From Buxus sempervirens (Eukaryota; Streptophyta; Magnoliopsida; Buxales; Buxaceae), in assembly GCA_947561395.2 (NCBI GenBank), contig OX387187.1:2424976-2488975 (forward strand): DNA of 64,000 nt, given 5' to 3'. Of the stretch, positions 10,364-22,765 are shown piece by piece (position 1 is the stretch's first letter; each line of letters begins with the position of its first letter). The notes beneath the pieces were generated by a model, which saw only the letters and a program-made list of their open reading frames with translations, searched no databases and was not told the DNA's origin. The position numbers and the translations under genes are program-made.

Positions 10364-11245
10364 TGTCACGACTCAGAACCAAGTCTGCCCCTCCAAGGCA
10401 CAACCCGTCCCAGACCGTGGCAAGTGGGCCATTACTCTTAACAAAACACGAAGGATTTTAAATCTTTTCTATACAAGTGCAAGTGCAACCAGTTTATACA
10501 TGTGCATATCAAAAGTGTGATCATATATATAGATTTGAAATGAGATGAGACATGAGAGTTTAGTTACAAAATTTTGGGTGACTAGTAACTCCTCTCAATG
10601 TAAAGAGATCCAAAACTATACATGCATTACAAAATAAAAGGAAAGCCTAAGGCCTATAAAAATCCTCCTCTCTATACCCTATAGCTTTCTCCTTGCCTCT
10701 ATCCCCAGCCTGGTCCTTCACACCGGACGTCGATGGATCTAAAAATAAGATAGAAAGCAACTGTGAGACGAATGTCTCAATAAACAACACATGCATGATT
10801 CGGTGAAAACACAGTTTATGCAGATATCTCTCAATAAACCATGACATGCGGGTAGTTTGATATTGCAAAATCCACGGCATCTCATGTGTTATACAATAAT
10901 GCATGCATGTGCTTTAGTGAACAGATAATTCATTTAATAGCAATCATGTATTCGACATTATCACTTGTTATCTAGGATGTTTATATATACTACACATGGC
11001 CTCATCTAGCATCACCAATTCCACGTGGTGGCTAGGCATCTACACCGATTCTCCTTGACGTAGGCATCCATACGCCGATTCCCCTTGATGTACAAGCATC
11101 CACTGTCGATTCCCCATAGCAAGTGGGCATCGGCCACCGATGATCCTGGTGCTGGGATGATATCACAATAGAGCATAACAGTAACAGTAACACTGGCCAT
11201 GGCATATATATACAAACATTCCCATTTAAGACTATGGATCCATAC
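10364..11245 (-). mobile_element. B-related LTR fragment (second subfamily)
   Basis: The left boundary TGTCACGACTCAGAACC resembles the B terminus TGTAACGCCCCGGATCC. The layout also matches B: a TGAGACGAATGTCTCAATAA stretch, a TGCATG-rich stretch and then a short repeat array. The right part is cut at 11245 by the C LTR end. The segment is otherwise without genes. Confidence 0.55.
11020..11150 (-). repeat. Short tandem array with palindromes
   Basis: Units of about 33 bp share GGCATC..CGATTCYCC. A perfect 6-bp stem CATCGG/CCGATG lies at 11128-11142, and CCACGTGG at about 11022. The array occupies the place that holds the constant-loop hairpin array in the other B LTRs (2597-2720, 29153-29276). 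Confidence 0.65.
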
Positions 11246-11957
11246 TGTGCGCATGTGAAATCGCACGGCGGGGCGCACGTGTCGTGTGTGTGCCTCCTAA
11301 GAATTGAATACTGGATTCGCCACTGCCTGAGAGGTACGGGCATACACAGGGTAACTTAACCGGGTCTATTTTGGTCTGCGGCTTGAGATTCTGGCTAAGT
11401 ACTCAGTTACGTTCCGAGGAAGTCCGAAGACAACCCGGTCTGCCCCGTCGGCTCAGCGGGTCCCTTGGGTCACCCTAATTTGAGTCAACTATATTCACCT
11501 TTGTCTTATTCCAGCATGTATTAGATTAAGTTTGTTGGGACTTTCTTCAGGTGTAAGTCCTTTTACTTATTTTTATCTTTTTAGTTATTTATGTGAAGTG
11601 GGTCGGATATGGGCCCTGTTGGAAGGCCCATGGGTAGACAAGCAGGGCTTTAAGTCAAGCCCATGGCCCATTAGGGTTATTGGGTAACCCTTGTTGGATT
11701 TGGTTTTGAATTAATTTAATCATGCAAATTAGATGGGTTTAAGATTTTTAAGGCCCAATGGGTTTGGAGTAACCCATGGGTGATTATCCGAATGACCCAT
11801 GACCCATTTATGAGAAATGGGCTTTGGTGTGGCCCAGTCTAATAGTGGGCCCCGTTAGAAGGCCCACTAAATCTTTGATGGGTCCAGGTGGGTCCAAATC
11901 TTAAAATGGGTTGCGTTTGACCCAGGAAGCCCAATAGGTTTATTTTATATTACAATG

Positions 11958-12057
11958 GGTTGGATCGGGTCCAACCGGGTCCTCAAAGATTAATTTTTAT
12001 AATTTGCAAGGGCCTAACCGCACTTTGCTTGTGGTCTGGGTCTGATCGCAGACCCAG
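11958..12057 (-). repeat. Two perfect hairpins in the C LTR
   Basis: GGTTGGA/TCCAACC lies at 11958-11976 with a 5-nt loop. CTGGGTCTG/CAGACCCAG lies at 12036-12057 with a 4-nt loop. They occupy about the same LTR region as the hairpins at 1412-1516, 50817-50883 and 46223-46305, with unrelated stems. Confidence 0.8.
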
Positions 12058-13624
12058 TGTGGTTCAACCCGCAAATCAAATATTGCTGGAATCTTTGCCT
12101 GAATCACATTCACCGGTCTTCCAAGGTGATCCGTCAACTGTTGCTAGCTCCAGAGACTTCTTACAATGGCTCAAAACTCACTATTTAGGCTAAAAACAAA
12201 ACTCTTTTTTCATGGGCTTGTCAAACAGTAAAATATTCCTACTTTTGAGCATTCTCTTTATTCTTAAAATAGAGACTCTAGGGGTCTCTATTTATCATGG
12301 ATGCAGTATCCTTCCTTCCCCTCTTTGAGGAAGTAGCATGAAGATTCACCATGCTACACCCTAATCAACCAATCCATTCGAGCATATCTTAAAAACAATA
12401 TAAAAACTAAACAAACACACACGACCATGATAATATGAAACATTTAAAATAGTAAATGAAACAAGTCAACTAGAGAATGAAAATATAATCTAAAAAAAAA
12501 AGTAAGTTAAGAATACTAAAAATAACTCCAAAAGTGTGTGCTAGTGAGTAAAGTAAAGATGAAATCCTCATTTACTCACATTTATTACATAATCACTCCT
12601 TTTACTTATCTAAAAAAACCTTTGACATAGAACTAAATATGTACGTAAAATTGAATCAAAAATTTCAAGAGTGTGGTGTTCTAAAAAAACATGTGCTTGT
12701 GAATGGAAACACAAAGTATTTCATGCTAACATCTAAAGTAGACAAACAAAACAAAGCAAAAGTAGATTTTTGAATATGCTTTTAATGTGTCATTAGTACA
12801 TGTGTGTTGTGTTCTTATCAAGGAAAGTAAGTAAAACGAAATGAAATCACATACACGTGCTCATGGTGTCTCTACTTCCTGTATACATGATCATGGAAGG
12901 AGAATATCAATTATATCAAAATAAATAAATAAAAAGAAAAGTAAAAATAAAAATAAAATAAATAAATAAGCAAATGAAGGGAATGGGGGAAAAAGAATGA
13001 AGGGTACATCAGATCTTTAAAGAGGACACTCCCTTTTCCAAATAGAAAACAAATCCATATACAAAAAAAAAAATATTCAAGATAATCAAGACCCTTCATT
13101 TTGTACAAGACCCCTTCTTCCTTCCTTACGTATGGAAGCCTCATCTACTTACCAAGATGATCTCATTCACATGACAAGGGAAACAAAGTGAGGAGGCACA
13201 AATATCAACGAATGAACACCAACATACGTAAAAACAAAGCTTACATATATCAAATTAATTTTTACACATGTTGAATAAAAGGGGATACAAAGTTTACGTC
13301 AACTTTACCTTGGTATTACCTTTGTCGCTTGAAGTGGTCCCCAAGTTGAAGCAAACAGTAGCCTCAAGACCTCTAGATGTTCTGGAAATGGCTTCTTATT
13401 TGTTTTCAAAAGATTAAAACAAAAGTAAAAGGTTGACAATGGATGCTTTGAGGGGTAATTTGGGAAGAAAATAAAGCTTGCAAGGTGAGGATCAATTTGG
13501 AAGCCTACTGCTTGTAAGAGAGTTGGTGAGGGATGAAAGAGACACTTAAAAAGATAAAAGATGGGTTGGACGAAAGGGATGGTCAAGAGAGATGATCCAG
13601 ATAGGTTGGTCCCCCCCCCCTGTC

Positions 13625-13900
13625 TATTTATACTAAAAAAATGAACTAAACAGTAAATTTTTTCTAACTCATAACCGAAAATAAAATATGCAAAATGAGA
13701 CATCTGGCGAGCTTAATAAATGTTCAAATGGACATCTGTCGACCTTATCCCCCCAACGCACATGGGTTTATCCCATGTGCGTTTAGCCATTGGTTTATTT
13801 ATTTATTTTTTTAATTTTTATTTAATTCAATTGCTTGAGTTTTATTTTTATATTATTTTACTCTTTTGATTTTTTTTGTTGAAGACGCACATGTGTCTTC
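13625..13900 (-). promoter_or_regulatory. C LTR promoter: TATA box with upstream hairpins
   Basis: The minus strand reads TATAAATA at 13632-13625. Upstream on the same strand lie a perfect 12-bp stem AACGCACATGGG/CCCATGTGCGTT (13755-13783) and the near-palindrome GAAGACGCAC..GTCTTC (13881-13900). A run of ten C (about 13610-13620) lies just downstream of the TATA box. Confidence 0.7.
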
Positions 13901-14521
13901 AAAATTTTTTATTTAATTTAATGATTAGATATTTATCATATAATGTTATTTTATTATTAGATTTTTATTTGATGTCCTTTCTTCAGCCTTTTGCCACGTG
14001 TGCCGATTTTCTGAGATTTTTGATTGCTCATAACTTCCTCATTTGATATCCGATTTCAAAAAAATTAGTGTCATTGGAATCAAGTTGAGATATTCCATCC
14101 ATTGAGCTAGAATTTAGCAGCAAATTTGGTTTTTTAGCAGAAGTGCAAAGTCGCGTCCCGGAGCCAGTTTTGCTCATATCTCTCTATCCGAGACTCCGAT
14201 TCCAGCAAACTCAGTTGCGTTGGAATCGTGTCGATGTGCTCTTTCTGCTGATATCCAATTGAGCAGCTAATTTGGGATTTAGCAGAAAGCAAATTTCTGC
14301 AATTTCCAGATTTGACTAGCCCCTAACTTCTTTATTCGGACTCCGATTTGAGCGAGCTCAATTGCGTTAGAATCGTATCGAAGTCCTTTTTTCAATGGTA
14401 TGAAGTTTGATGGACAATTCACACTGGATCAAAAAATCAACTTTTGACCCTTCCGGGTTTGACTTTTCAATTAGGGTTTCTATTTTCGGCACTTTCAGCG
14501 TGCAAAAATGAGGTGCTAACA

Positions 14522-14534
14522 GCTGCCCCTTTTT
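14522..14534 (-). other. Polypurine tract of element C
   Basis: The minus strand reads AAAAAGGGGCAGC immediately before the LTR start TGTTAGCACC. It has the same form as the PPTs at 8085-8099 and 39790-39803. Confidence 0.85.
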
Positions 14535-14927
14535 GTCAGAATCACTTGGGGATGAACGGCAAAGAAGAAAAAGAACCTTATTTTTGCGTCTTGCATTTTT
14601 GTTGACACGGTCGACAAGCTCAATCCTTAGAATATTTTCAATGAAAAGGGAAGTACCAATTGGGGTGTTACTTCTGATGGCTTCGGAGCCTCCCTACCCT
14701 TCTTGGGTTTTCCGTGGAGTGGATCCTCAACATTTGATTCTTGTCTTGCTTTGAAAAAGAGATAAGATTGGTTTGGAGGTCGTCAACTTTTTTTTTTTTT
14801 TTACGATGATGCAAGGTGCTCAATAATATTCTTTCTTCTTGCAGTTGCTCCATTAAAACTTTTAGGTGACTTCAAGCTTTGATTCAAGATTTTTTTTTTT
14901 TTTTTTTTTTGTTTTTTTGTTTTCGTT

Positions 14928-14960
<33 letters not shown>

Positions 14961-16585
14961 TTTAATTGTTTTGGCTTGGGGTTTGCTGGTGAGAAAGGTA
15001 GGAGGGTGAAGAAAACGGGAGGAAGCCCTTTCGCTGCTGTCCATCATCCTGGGGGACCACATATGCCTACTCTATCCTATCTTATTTACAAAAGTGGGAA
15101 ATAAAAATTACAAAGGTGAGGCCAAATTTGCCCAGCATATCTTCTTTTTGTCTTCATGTCTTGAAAAGTTGATCGCTTCTTTCTTCCTTGCACGTCCTTC
15201 TAGATTGTGAAAGAGCCTCTTCATTGATTCCTCCTTTTTTTTTTTTTGCCAAGGCGGAGGCTTCCCAGTTTGGAGCAACTTCATTGGGGACTGGTGGGGA
15301 CCCCTACCACCTTTTTTTCTCTTGCATAGCTTGTTCCTTTTCATTGGGTACAAGACAATGGGCTTCTACTGCGGACTCTGCTGGGGAGTCGGGAGGTTCT
15401 TTTTCACTAACGCAACCTCATGATGCGACGCTTCACCAGGGAGGCAAATCTATTGGGAGATGTAATCTTTGTGATGCTTCTCTTAGGTTTACAACTCCAT
15501 TGGGGAATTGGTGAAGAAAAGACCTTCACTGGGGCTTAGGTGCATTTCCTCTTTCATTTGTACCTGTAAAAAGAACAAGACTTTAGGCACAGGCTTACAG
15601 AGAGTATTTACAAAGTTCATTATTCTTCCTTTTCTAAGCCTTTTGCTCATCATAATCAAACGTGGCTTTTATCAAGGTTATGAATCCACTATCTAAGGTT
15701 GGCAGCACCACTGGAGAATCCAAAATAGTTAAGCAGAATAATTACAGAAAAATACAGATGTGTCGGTGTGTGCTTGTATTTGCACTTATCAAAAGGTTAG
15801 TCTCTAGACCAGATAGGTCTTGGTGTACTTGGTATTTTCAGTAACATTGTAATCATGGACCGCTGTGGAGTTCTGACTCAAACGCGGCTTGCCAGTCCAG
15901 ACCCTTTAGATCACCTTTCTTTCTTTTCTCAGTTCACTGCCCAATCTGTTTCTGTTTATTCCCTTTCTTTCCTTCTGCTGAATTGAGATATGACCATTTA
16001 TTGCATCCTTCTTTCTTCTTTCTTTCTCTTACTGCTTCCTTTTTTTTTTTGAACACGACCAACCCTTTTTGCACACAGTGCCCTTTTCTCGAGTTTTCAC
16101 TATGTCTGGTATTTTGAGGGGATGCCAACTTCGGTCATTACCCACAAATGCAAAATTAATTGTCCTACTCATGATCATCCTTCTTGAGATCTGAGAGGTC
16201 TTGGTAATGGGACGAAACGTAGGCTTGGTTCAGGTTTGAAAGAAAGATAGGTGGCTCAAAAAGGCTTTAACATTTGGGTATGCACAGTGCTCTGTTTTAT
16301 TGTTGGGTCTTACATCCTGGCTTATTTCTTTTGTGGGGTTCACATTTTCCCCCTCTCTACTATCTTTACTTTTCTTTGTATCCACTTTTCACAATTTTTG
16401 TGGTTGTTGTTTTTTTTGGGGCCAGGAATGCCTAGTTTGGTGTGTAGAACACATGTATTAGGTTGAAAAAATTATTTAAGGCTCAAAAGTGTTTAACTAG
16501 GGAAACCTTTAGGGGTGCTTGAAGGGATTGACCATCTAAGGGAGGATCAAGGATGGCTTCTCTTCATTTATCAATTGGAATGATC
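14535..16585 (-). mobile_element. Element C 3' non-coding region
   Basis: This is 2 kb between the end of integrase and the PPT without a recognisable coding region. It holds T-rich tracts on the plus strand (14770-14803, 14890-14965, 15235-15247, 16037-16051), which are A-rich in the element sense. The conserved block lies at 16180-16262. Confidence 0.75.
16180..16262 (-). other. Conserved 3' block, copy in element C
   Basis: In the element sense it carries TTTGAGCC, a CTTTCTTTC tract, CCAAGCCTACGTTTCGTCCC and AAGACCTCTCAGATC. It is the same ordered set as in A, D1 and E although the surrounding sequence does not align. It lies about 330-400 bp downstream of the integrase stop. Confidence 0.82.
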
Positions 16586-17830
16586 TCAAGCGTAATACAA
16601 TTTGATTGCATCTGCATTTATTGGCTCAGGAAAAATAGCTCCGTCCATCTCTTGTAGGATCAGAGCTCCTCTGGACAAAACTTTGTGAACTACAAATGGC
16701 CCTTCATAGTTTGGCTTGAACTTCCCTCTATTGTCTTCTTGGTGGGGGAAAATTTTCTTCAAGACAAGATCTCCCACCTTGAAGTGTCGTGGCTTCACTT
16801 TCTTATTGTAGGCTTGTGCTACTCTCTGTTGATAGAGCTGGCCATGACATAGAGCCTTAATTCTCTTCTCATCAAGTAGCTACAATTGGTCAAATCTTGA
16901 TTCTTCCCACTCAATGTCATCAATCTCTGCTTCTTTAAAAATTCTAAGTGAGGGAATCTGCACTTCCACAAGGAGAACTTCCTCCATTCCGTATACAAGT
17001 GAGAAAGGTATTGCCCCAGTCGATGTTCTGATCAATGTTCGATATGCATGCAGTGCGTAAGGCAATTTCTCATGCTAGTCTTTATAAGTGACTACCATCT
17101 TCTCAAGTATCTTCTTTAAATTCTTGTTGGTAGCCTTTACTACTCCATTCATCTTGGGCCGGTATGCGGTAGAATTCATATGTCTGATTTTCAAATCCTC
17201 ACACATCTTTTCCATATCCTTGTTATTCAAATTCTTCGCGTTATCAGTGATAATTGTTTCAAGTACACCGTGACGGCAGACGATGTTATTCCTAATGAAC
17301 TTAAGCACATGAGACTTCTTCACCTCCACAAAGAACATGGCTTCCACCCACTTGGTGAAATAATCGATCGCGACCAAAATGAACCGGTGTCCATTTGATG
17401 CCTTCGGGTAGATTTGACCAATCATATCAATCCCCCATATAGCGAATGGCCAAGGTGATGCCATGGAGTACAAAGTATTCGGTGGTGCATTGATATTATC
17501 TACATAAACTTAACACAGCTGACATCTCTTGACATGAGCATAACAATCTGATTCCATCGTCATCCAGTAGTAACCCATTCTCAGGATTTTTCTTGCTAAC
17601 ATATGGCCATTCATGTGTGCACCACACAAGCCTCCGTGGACTTCATCAATCAATTTCTGTGCCTCAGCTTCCTTGACGCATAGTAGCAAAGAGTCATTGT
17701 ATGACTTCTTATACACCTTGCCCCCACTGTAGAAGAACTGACCAGCTAGTCTCTGAATAGTACATTTTTCAGCTGCTGTAGCACCTTCTGGTAGAGCCCT
17801 GTCTTTTAGGTACCTTTCAATATCTACGTA
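16586..17830 (-). pseudogene. pol: Element C integrase
   Basis: This is the integrase part of Pol, which would insert the cDNA into the genome. Visible in order: the zinc-binding HHCC region (EVHGGLCGAHMNGH to KRCQLC); the catalytic core starting GIDMIGQI; the second Asp in TDNAKNLNN; and a C-terminal GPF module (NYEGPFVVHKVLSRGALIL). The catalytic Glu position, E in the F copy (NGAVEAANKN), is K here (NGVVKATNKN). In-frame stops lie at 17510 (TAA), 17075 and 16880 (TAG), where the F copy has Trp (17075) and Gln (16880). The terminal stop is TGA at 16586-16588. It is inactive by sequence. Confidence 0.93.
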
Positions 17831-18388
17831 CTAAGGTTCTTCCTTAGGCATACTTTTCTCAATGCTAAAGCAGTAAACAGGATAACGCCGCACTTCTATC
17901 TCTAGTGGTTGCACCCAGGTGTCATCGGTGATGGTTGCCATAGATGCTAGTGTTGCTAGGGCATCTGCAAACTGATTCCTATCCCGTGGCATATAATCGA
18001 ATGTCACGCTTTCAAACTGTTCCTCCAATTCCTTGATTAGTTCCTAATATGGCACCAACTTTGTGTCTCTAGTCCTCTAGTCTCCCATCACCTGATAGAT
18101 GATTAAACTGGAATCACCAAATACTTTTAATTCTTGTATATGCATTTCGATTGCTGCTCGCAAGCCTAACACATACGCTTCGTATTCTGCCATATTGTTG
18201 GTGCAATCGAACAAGAGCTTTGCCGCTATTGGGTGGTGGACTCCTTCTGGGGAAATGATCATGGCCCCAATTCCTTTTCCGTTGACATTGACTGCCCCAT
18301 CAAATAACATTCGCCATCCGGTTTCCTCCTGACCTTCTGCTGACTTAGTACACATCACATCTTCATCTGGGAAACCAGTATCAAGTGG
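17831..18388 (-). pseudogene. pol: Element C second (archaeal-type) RNase H
   Basis: A second RNase H domain lies between the RT-linked RNase H and integrase, a hallmark of the Tat/Ogre lineage. Catalytic acidic positions are visible: Asp in LFDGAVNVNG, Glu in NNMAEYEAYVLGLRAA, Asp in KVFGDSSLIIYQ and Asp in RNQFADALATLAS. Stops interrupt it at 18077 and 18044 (TAG); the one at 17831 (TAG) closes this part. All are in the same frame as the neighbouring domains. The domain would degrade RNA in RNA-DNA hybrids; its exact job in these elements is not settled. Confidence 0.88.
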
Positions 18389-20719
18389 CTAATAATCTGG
18401 TAAGGGGTGTTCTACCAAATGATCTGCTACCACTTGTCCTTTTATCGCCTTCCTTGTCGTATAGACGATATCATACTCAGACAAAAAGACCTGCCACTTG
18501 GCTACCCTTCTAGTGGAGATCGGCTTCTAAAAAATATACCTCAACGGGTTCAAGCTTGAAATTAATAGGACGGTGTGACTGAGCAGATAATGTCGAAGCT
18601 TCTGAGCTGCCCAGACTAAGGCGCAACATGTTTTTTCAAGCATGGTGTATCTCACCTCAAAGTTGGCAAACTTCTTGCTCAAATAATAAATTGCTCGTTC
18701 TTTTCTTCCAGTTTCATCATGTTGCCCTAGCACACATCCCACTGCCGTCTCTGAGACTGTCATGTACATGATCAAGGGTCGCCCTGGAACTGGCAGGACC
18801 AACGTCGGCGGACTCAGTAGATATGCCTTGATCTTATCAAATGCTTCCTGGCAATCTTCATTCCAGATTACTGGGTTGTCTTTTCTTAATAGTTTGAATA
18901 TTGGTTCGCACATGGGTGTCATCTGTGCTATAAACCGACTGATGTATTGTAGCTGGCCGAGAAAACCTCTCACTTCTTTCTCTGTTTACGAGGGAGGCAT
19001 TTCTAGAATTGCCTTGACCTTGACCTTGACTGGGTCAACTTCTATTCCACGCTTTCCAACAATGAATCCGAGTAGCTTCCATGAGGTAACCCCAAACACA
19101 CATTTATTCGGGTTAAGCCTGAGTTTGCACTACCTGAGTCCGTCAAACACCTTCCCGAGGTTCACCAAATGACTTTCCTCTTCCTTCGACTTTGCTATCA
19201 TGTCGTCCACATATACTTCCATCTCCTTATGCATCATATCGTGGAATAACAAAGTCATTGCACGCTGGTATGTAGCGCCTGCATTCTTTAACCCGAATGG
19301 CATCACATAGTAGCAATATGTGCCCCAGTGTGTGATGAAGGATGTCTTCTCCATGTCTTCAGGTGCCATCCTTATCTAGTTGTAACCAGGAAATCCGTCC
19401 ATAAATGAAAACATTGAATGCGTCGCTGTGTTATCCACTAATACATCAATGTGCGGCAATGGGAAGTCATCCTTTGGACTTGCCTTATTCAAATCCCTGT
19501 AATCAACGCACATCTTGACCCTTCCGTCTTTCTTGGGGACTGGCACGATGTTTGCTAGGTAATCCGTCACTTGCAAGAATCCAGCCTTAAATTGTTTAGT
19601 GACCTCTTCCTTGATCTTTAGGGCCCATTCTGGTTTCATGCGTTTGAGTTTTTGCTTCACAGGTGTGGCCTCAGACTTTATTGGCAACTGATGTACAACC
19701 AAGTCTGTGTCTAATCCAGGCATATCCTCGTATGAACATGCAAACACGTCAGAATAAGACTTAAGAAAATCAAATATCTGATTTTTCAGTAATTGCGATA
19801 GCTTTTTACCAATTTCGAGAATCTTTGGTTGTACTGCTTCACCTTCAGTTTCCTCAATATTGGCCTGGAGACCCTTTTCGTGTCTTTCCAAAGCAAATTG
19901 AATTTCAGGTGGGGTCTCCCTTGATTCGTCGTCGTCCTCAAGCTCAAACAGCTCATGGAGGACGAATTCCGAATCATCTGGCTTCGATGGGCCAGTGCCG
20001 CAGTTTGACTCGTGTTGAGAACTGTGCACCGACTCGTGCTTTTCTTCTATTATTGATTCTCTAATTGAATTTTTAATTTCCTTTTGCTCAGTTATGGCAA
20101 CCTGATTATTTATCTCGTGCCCCAGACCCTTCGGGTGTGCATCGAGATTGATAGTAAGGTTGTGAGATTTTGTTTGTTTGTTTGCACAATTAAAAGCAGA
20201 AACAGGCAAGTACTCAAAAGATATCATGCATTTATTGAAAAGTGCATTGATATCTACAATAGGGATTTCAGAAGTGGAGGAAACCCCCTTTGGGAGATCG
20301 GCTTTGCTGATGGCGAAAGGTGTCGAGCTCCAGTTCTATTGTGAATAGTTCTCCTGGCTGATGGCAGTCACTTCTTCTAGCTCTCCAATTTGTACCATGT
20401 TGACATCACTGTCAGACAAGATGCAGATGGGGTCATGAGCCTTTCCCTTCTCTGACTTATTCTGGCTTTGCTCTAATCTAGAAGCATGTTCTAATGATAT
20501 GCTTATCCATACGCCGCGGCGGGGAATTGCCATGGGTACTTCAATAGTGACTTCATTAGATGGTTCTACCCTAGGTAATGCCCTTGCTACGGGTATCTCT
20601 CTTCTGGTGGAAGAATGTTCATCTGGTGCCCCGTTTCCGTATGTCTCATGCTGGATCAGCTCCGGGATCAGTCCGAGCACTTGTGGCATCTGTTGGAACA
20701 TCTGGTTTAATTTGTCCTA
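18389..20719 (-). pseudogene. pol: Element C reverse transcriptase and RNase H
   Basis: A long variable linker (20719-19900) is followed by RT. Motifs visible include FPLPHIDVLVD, the substrate region MPFGLKNAGATYQRAM and the catalytic YVDD box (EVYVDDMIAKS). The RT-linked RNase H follows, recognisable from GCVLGQHDETGRKERAIYYLSKK and TMLEKTCCALVWAAQKLRHY. In-frame stops are at 20717, 20336, 19376, 19130, 18527 and 18389 (TAG) and 18986 (TAA). There is no frameshift. The YVDD box is intact, but the chain would be broken by the stops. Confidence 0.93.
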
Positions 20720-22765
20720 TGTCGCAGGGTGCAGCATGCGGGGAGGAGGTGGAGGAGATCTTCGCCTTGGAGTAGGTTCTCCTGAACTATCTTGGCTTTC
20801 CATCATGCAAATGTACATGACTGGATCTTCTTCTTCTTCTTATGGTACTTCAAGTACAGTTAATGGGCAAAAAGGTATTTCTTCAAGAATGACTGGTTTC
20901 TCAGTAGGTGCGATAGCGACTGTAACATAGTTGGTTGATTCCAGGGCGACCAAGGCAGGTAAGTCTTCTATTGCTTCTTTAGAGGCCAGCGGGCCTACTT
21001 CTACTGCATCACTAGTGATTCCCAGAGGCAAAGGGGGTTCCTCCCACATCGCTTGAATGAGTCCTTGTAGATCATTATCTTCTGCTCGATCATTGAATTC
21101 ATCACCCCATCCTTGGGGAATTATATTCTGGATGGCTTGTGCAGCCTCTCGCTCCATGTTGGTAAAATGGTGATATAACTGGCCATGCACAAAGATAGGC
21201 CAGTGTGGATCCCTTCCTTCAGTCCGAGCTCTTTTCCTTTCTGCTTTCATTTCGAAAAGCCTGGCATTGTCCTCAGGCTCAGGGTTAAATCCCAACCCAA
21301 ATCCAACAGCTTTATCATAAGGCTGTATGGCTGTCATGATGCCTTGTTTGTATTTTCCGAGTCCATCTCCTACCCGTAGGCCCCAATCGGCGCATTCAGT
21401 GACGCCAAACATGCTCTTTCTCTTCCTCTTGCAGGACTGTTCTGTTTTCCGAGGAGTAGTGACATGACTGACTTGCACCATTTCCACAGCTTGGAAGTTG
21501 AGCGATGTGGGTAGCTCGTAATCAACGAAAGGTACCCCAACCTTTTCAAATTCTTTGTGGTCCTCAGCATGGACCGTAATGAGCTCATTCTTTGAAACTA
21601 ACCGAACCATCTGGTGTAGAGTAGATGGGACTGCCCCTGTTTGATGTAGCCAAGGTCTTCCGATCAACAGGTTAAAGGAGGCATTAATGTCCATCAGCTC
21701 AAAAGTCAGGGTGAATGTTCGTTCAACAATCACAATATCCAAAACCACTTCTCCTAGGGAATCTTTCCGGGCATTATCAAACCCTCGGACATTGTGGGCA
21801 CTGGGTTTGATTAGGTTGGAGCTCAGCTGCAGGCTATGGAAGGTCCTGACTTGACAGATGTTCAGGGCCGATCTGTTATCAATCATGACTCGCTTCACTA
21901 TAAGGTCGGAGCACCTTACTGTAATGTACAGTGGCTCCGTGTGGTCACAACCTTCTGGCGGCAAATCCGTTGAGGAACAAGAAACAGCCTCGGGTGCCGC
22001 AATTACTGACATGACTGCCTCTAGCTGTTCAGGGCTGATATTATTTGGTACATGTGCATCATCCAGGGCCTTCATCAGTACATCTTTATGTTTCTCTGAA
22101 TCAAAAAGGAGGCGCATGATGGAGATTTGAGCGGGCACCTTGCTCAATTGCTAAACGAGATCATACTCCGGAGTGAAAACACTGTTGTGGAGTTCCGTGA
22201 TCTCCTCTTCAGGGGCCTTTCCCTTCTTTTTATGGGTCTGTGGCATTTCAGTTGCCACATCCTTCCCTTTTTCTCTCCTTTTCTTTTCTTCATCAGTCTC
22301 TTCCTCTAGTGCGGGCGAAGGGTCGGTGTTCATGTATCTACCAGATCGGGTGATCCGATCGACTTCTCTTTCAGTAGAATTGATGGTGGATTCATGGTAC
22401 ATAGGTAAAAATTGGTAGGGTGGAGGTACGGCACAATAGGATGGTTGGAGATGGAGTTGTGCCAGGTTAAAGGTGGGTGGCTCAAGTGAGAGGTCCATTG
22501 GGTCATTAAAGGGGTTGTTCATCATGTCAAAGATATTTAAGGGGGGTGAATCAGGGATGGGTGGAGGGTAGAAAGGTTCTAGTTCTGGAAGGTTAAAGTG
22601 TACCAGGGGGAATCCCAAGAAGGTTTTTTCATCATCGTCTCCTTCAATGACGCAAATCTGCTTGTGTTTTATCCCTTCTTGTAAGCATACCCTGATAATT
22701 TGCCCCAGTTGCCCGATCAGCAAAGATGGGTCAAATAGTACTTCACAATCATGGTCATTGATGAC
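20720..22765 (-). pseudogene. pol: Element C protease and G-patch region
   Basis: The part 22723-22151 is an acidic, Pro-rich linker. The aspartic protease follows; its active-site region near 21880 reads VMIDNRSALNIC. The family usually has Asp-Asn-Gly-Ser or Asp-Thr-Gly there, so the Gly position is Arg in this copy. Further on, RVGDGLGKYKQGI and GFGLGFNPEPE form a G-patch-like segment, common between protease and RT in plant gypsy elements. Stops lie at 22151 (TAG) and 20840 (TAA). Confidence 0.85.

Larger units (their letters stand above)
11246..14521 (-). mobile_element. Element C 3' LTR
   Basis: On the minus strand it starts TGTTAGCACC at 14521 directly after the PPT and ends GCGCACA at 11246, 3276 bp. 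Near the start are several copies of the family motif that pairs TCCAACGCAA-like text with a CGGAGTC block (14040-14400). U5 contains the conserved stretch around 11360-11480 and two GGGCC hairpins (11609-11631 and about 11847). The middle (12300-13600) is AT-rich and shows nothing else recognisable. Confidence 0.88.
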
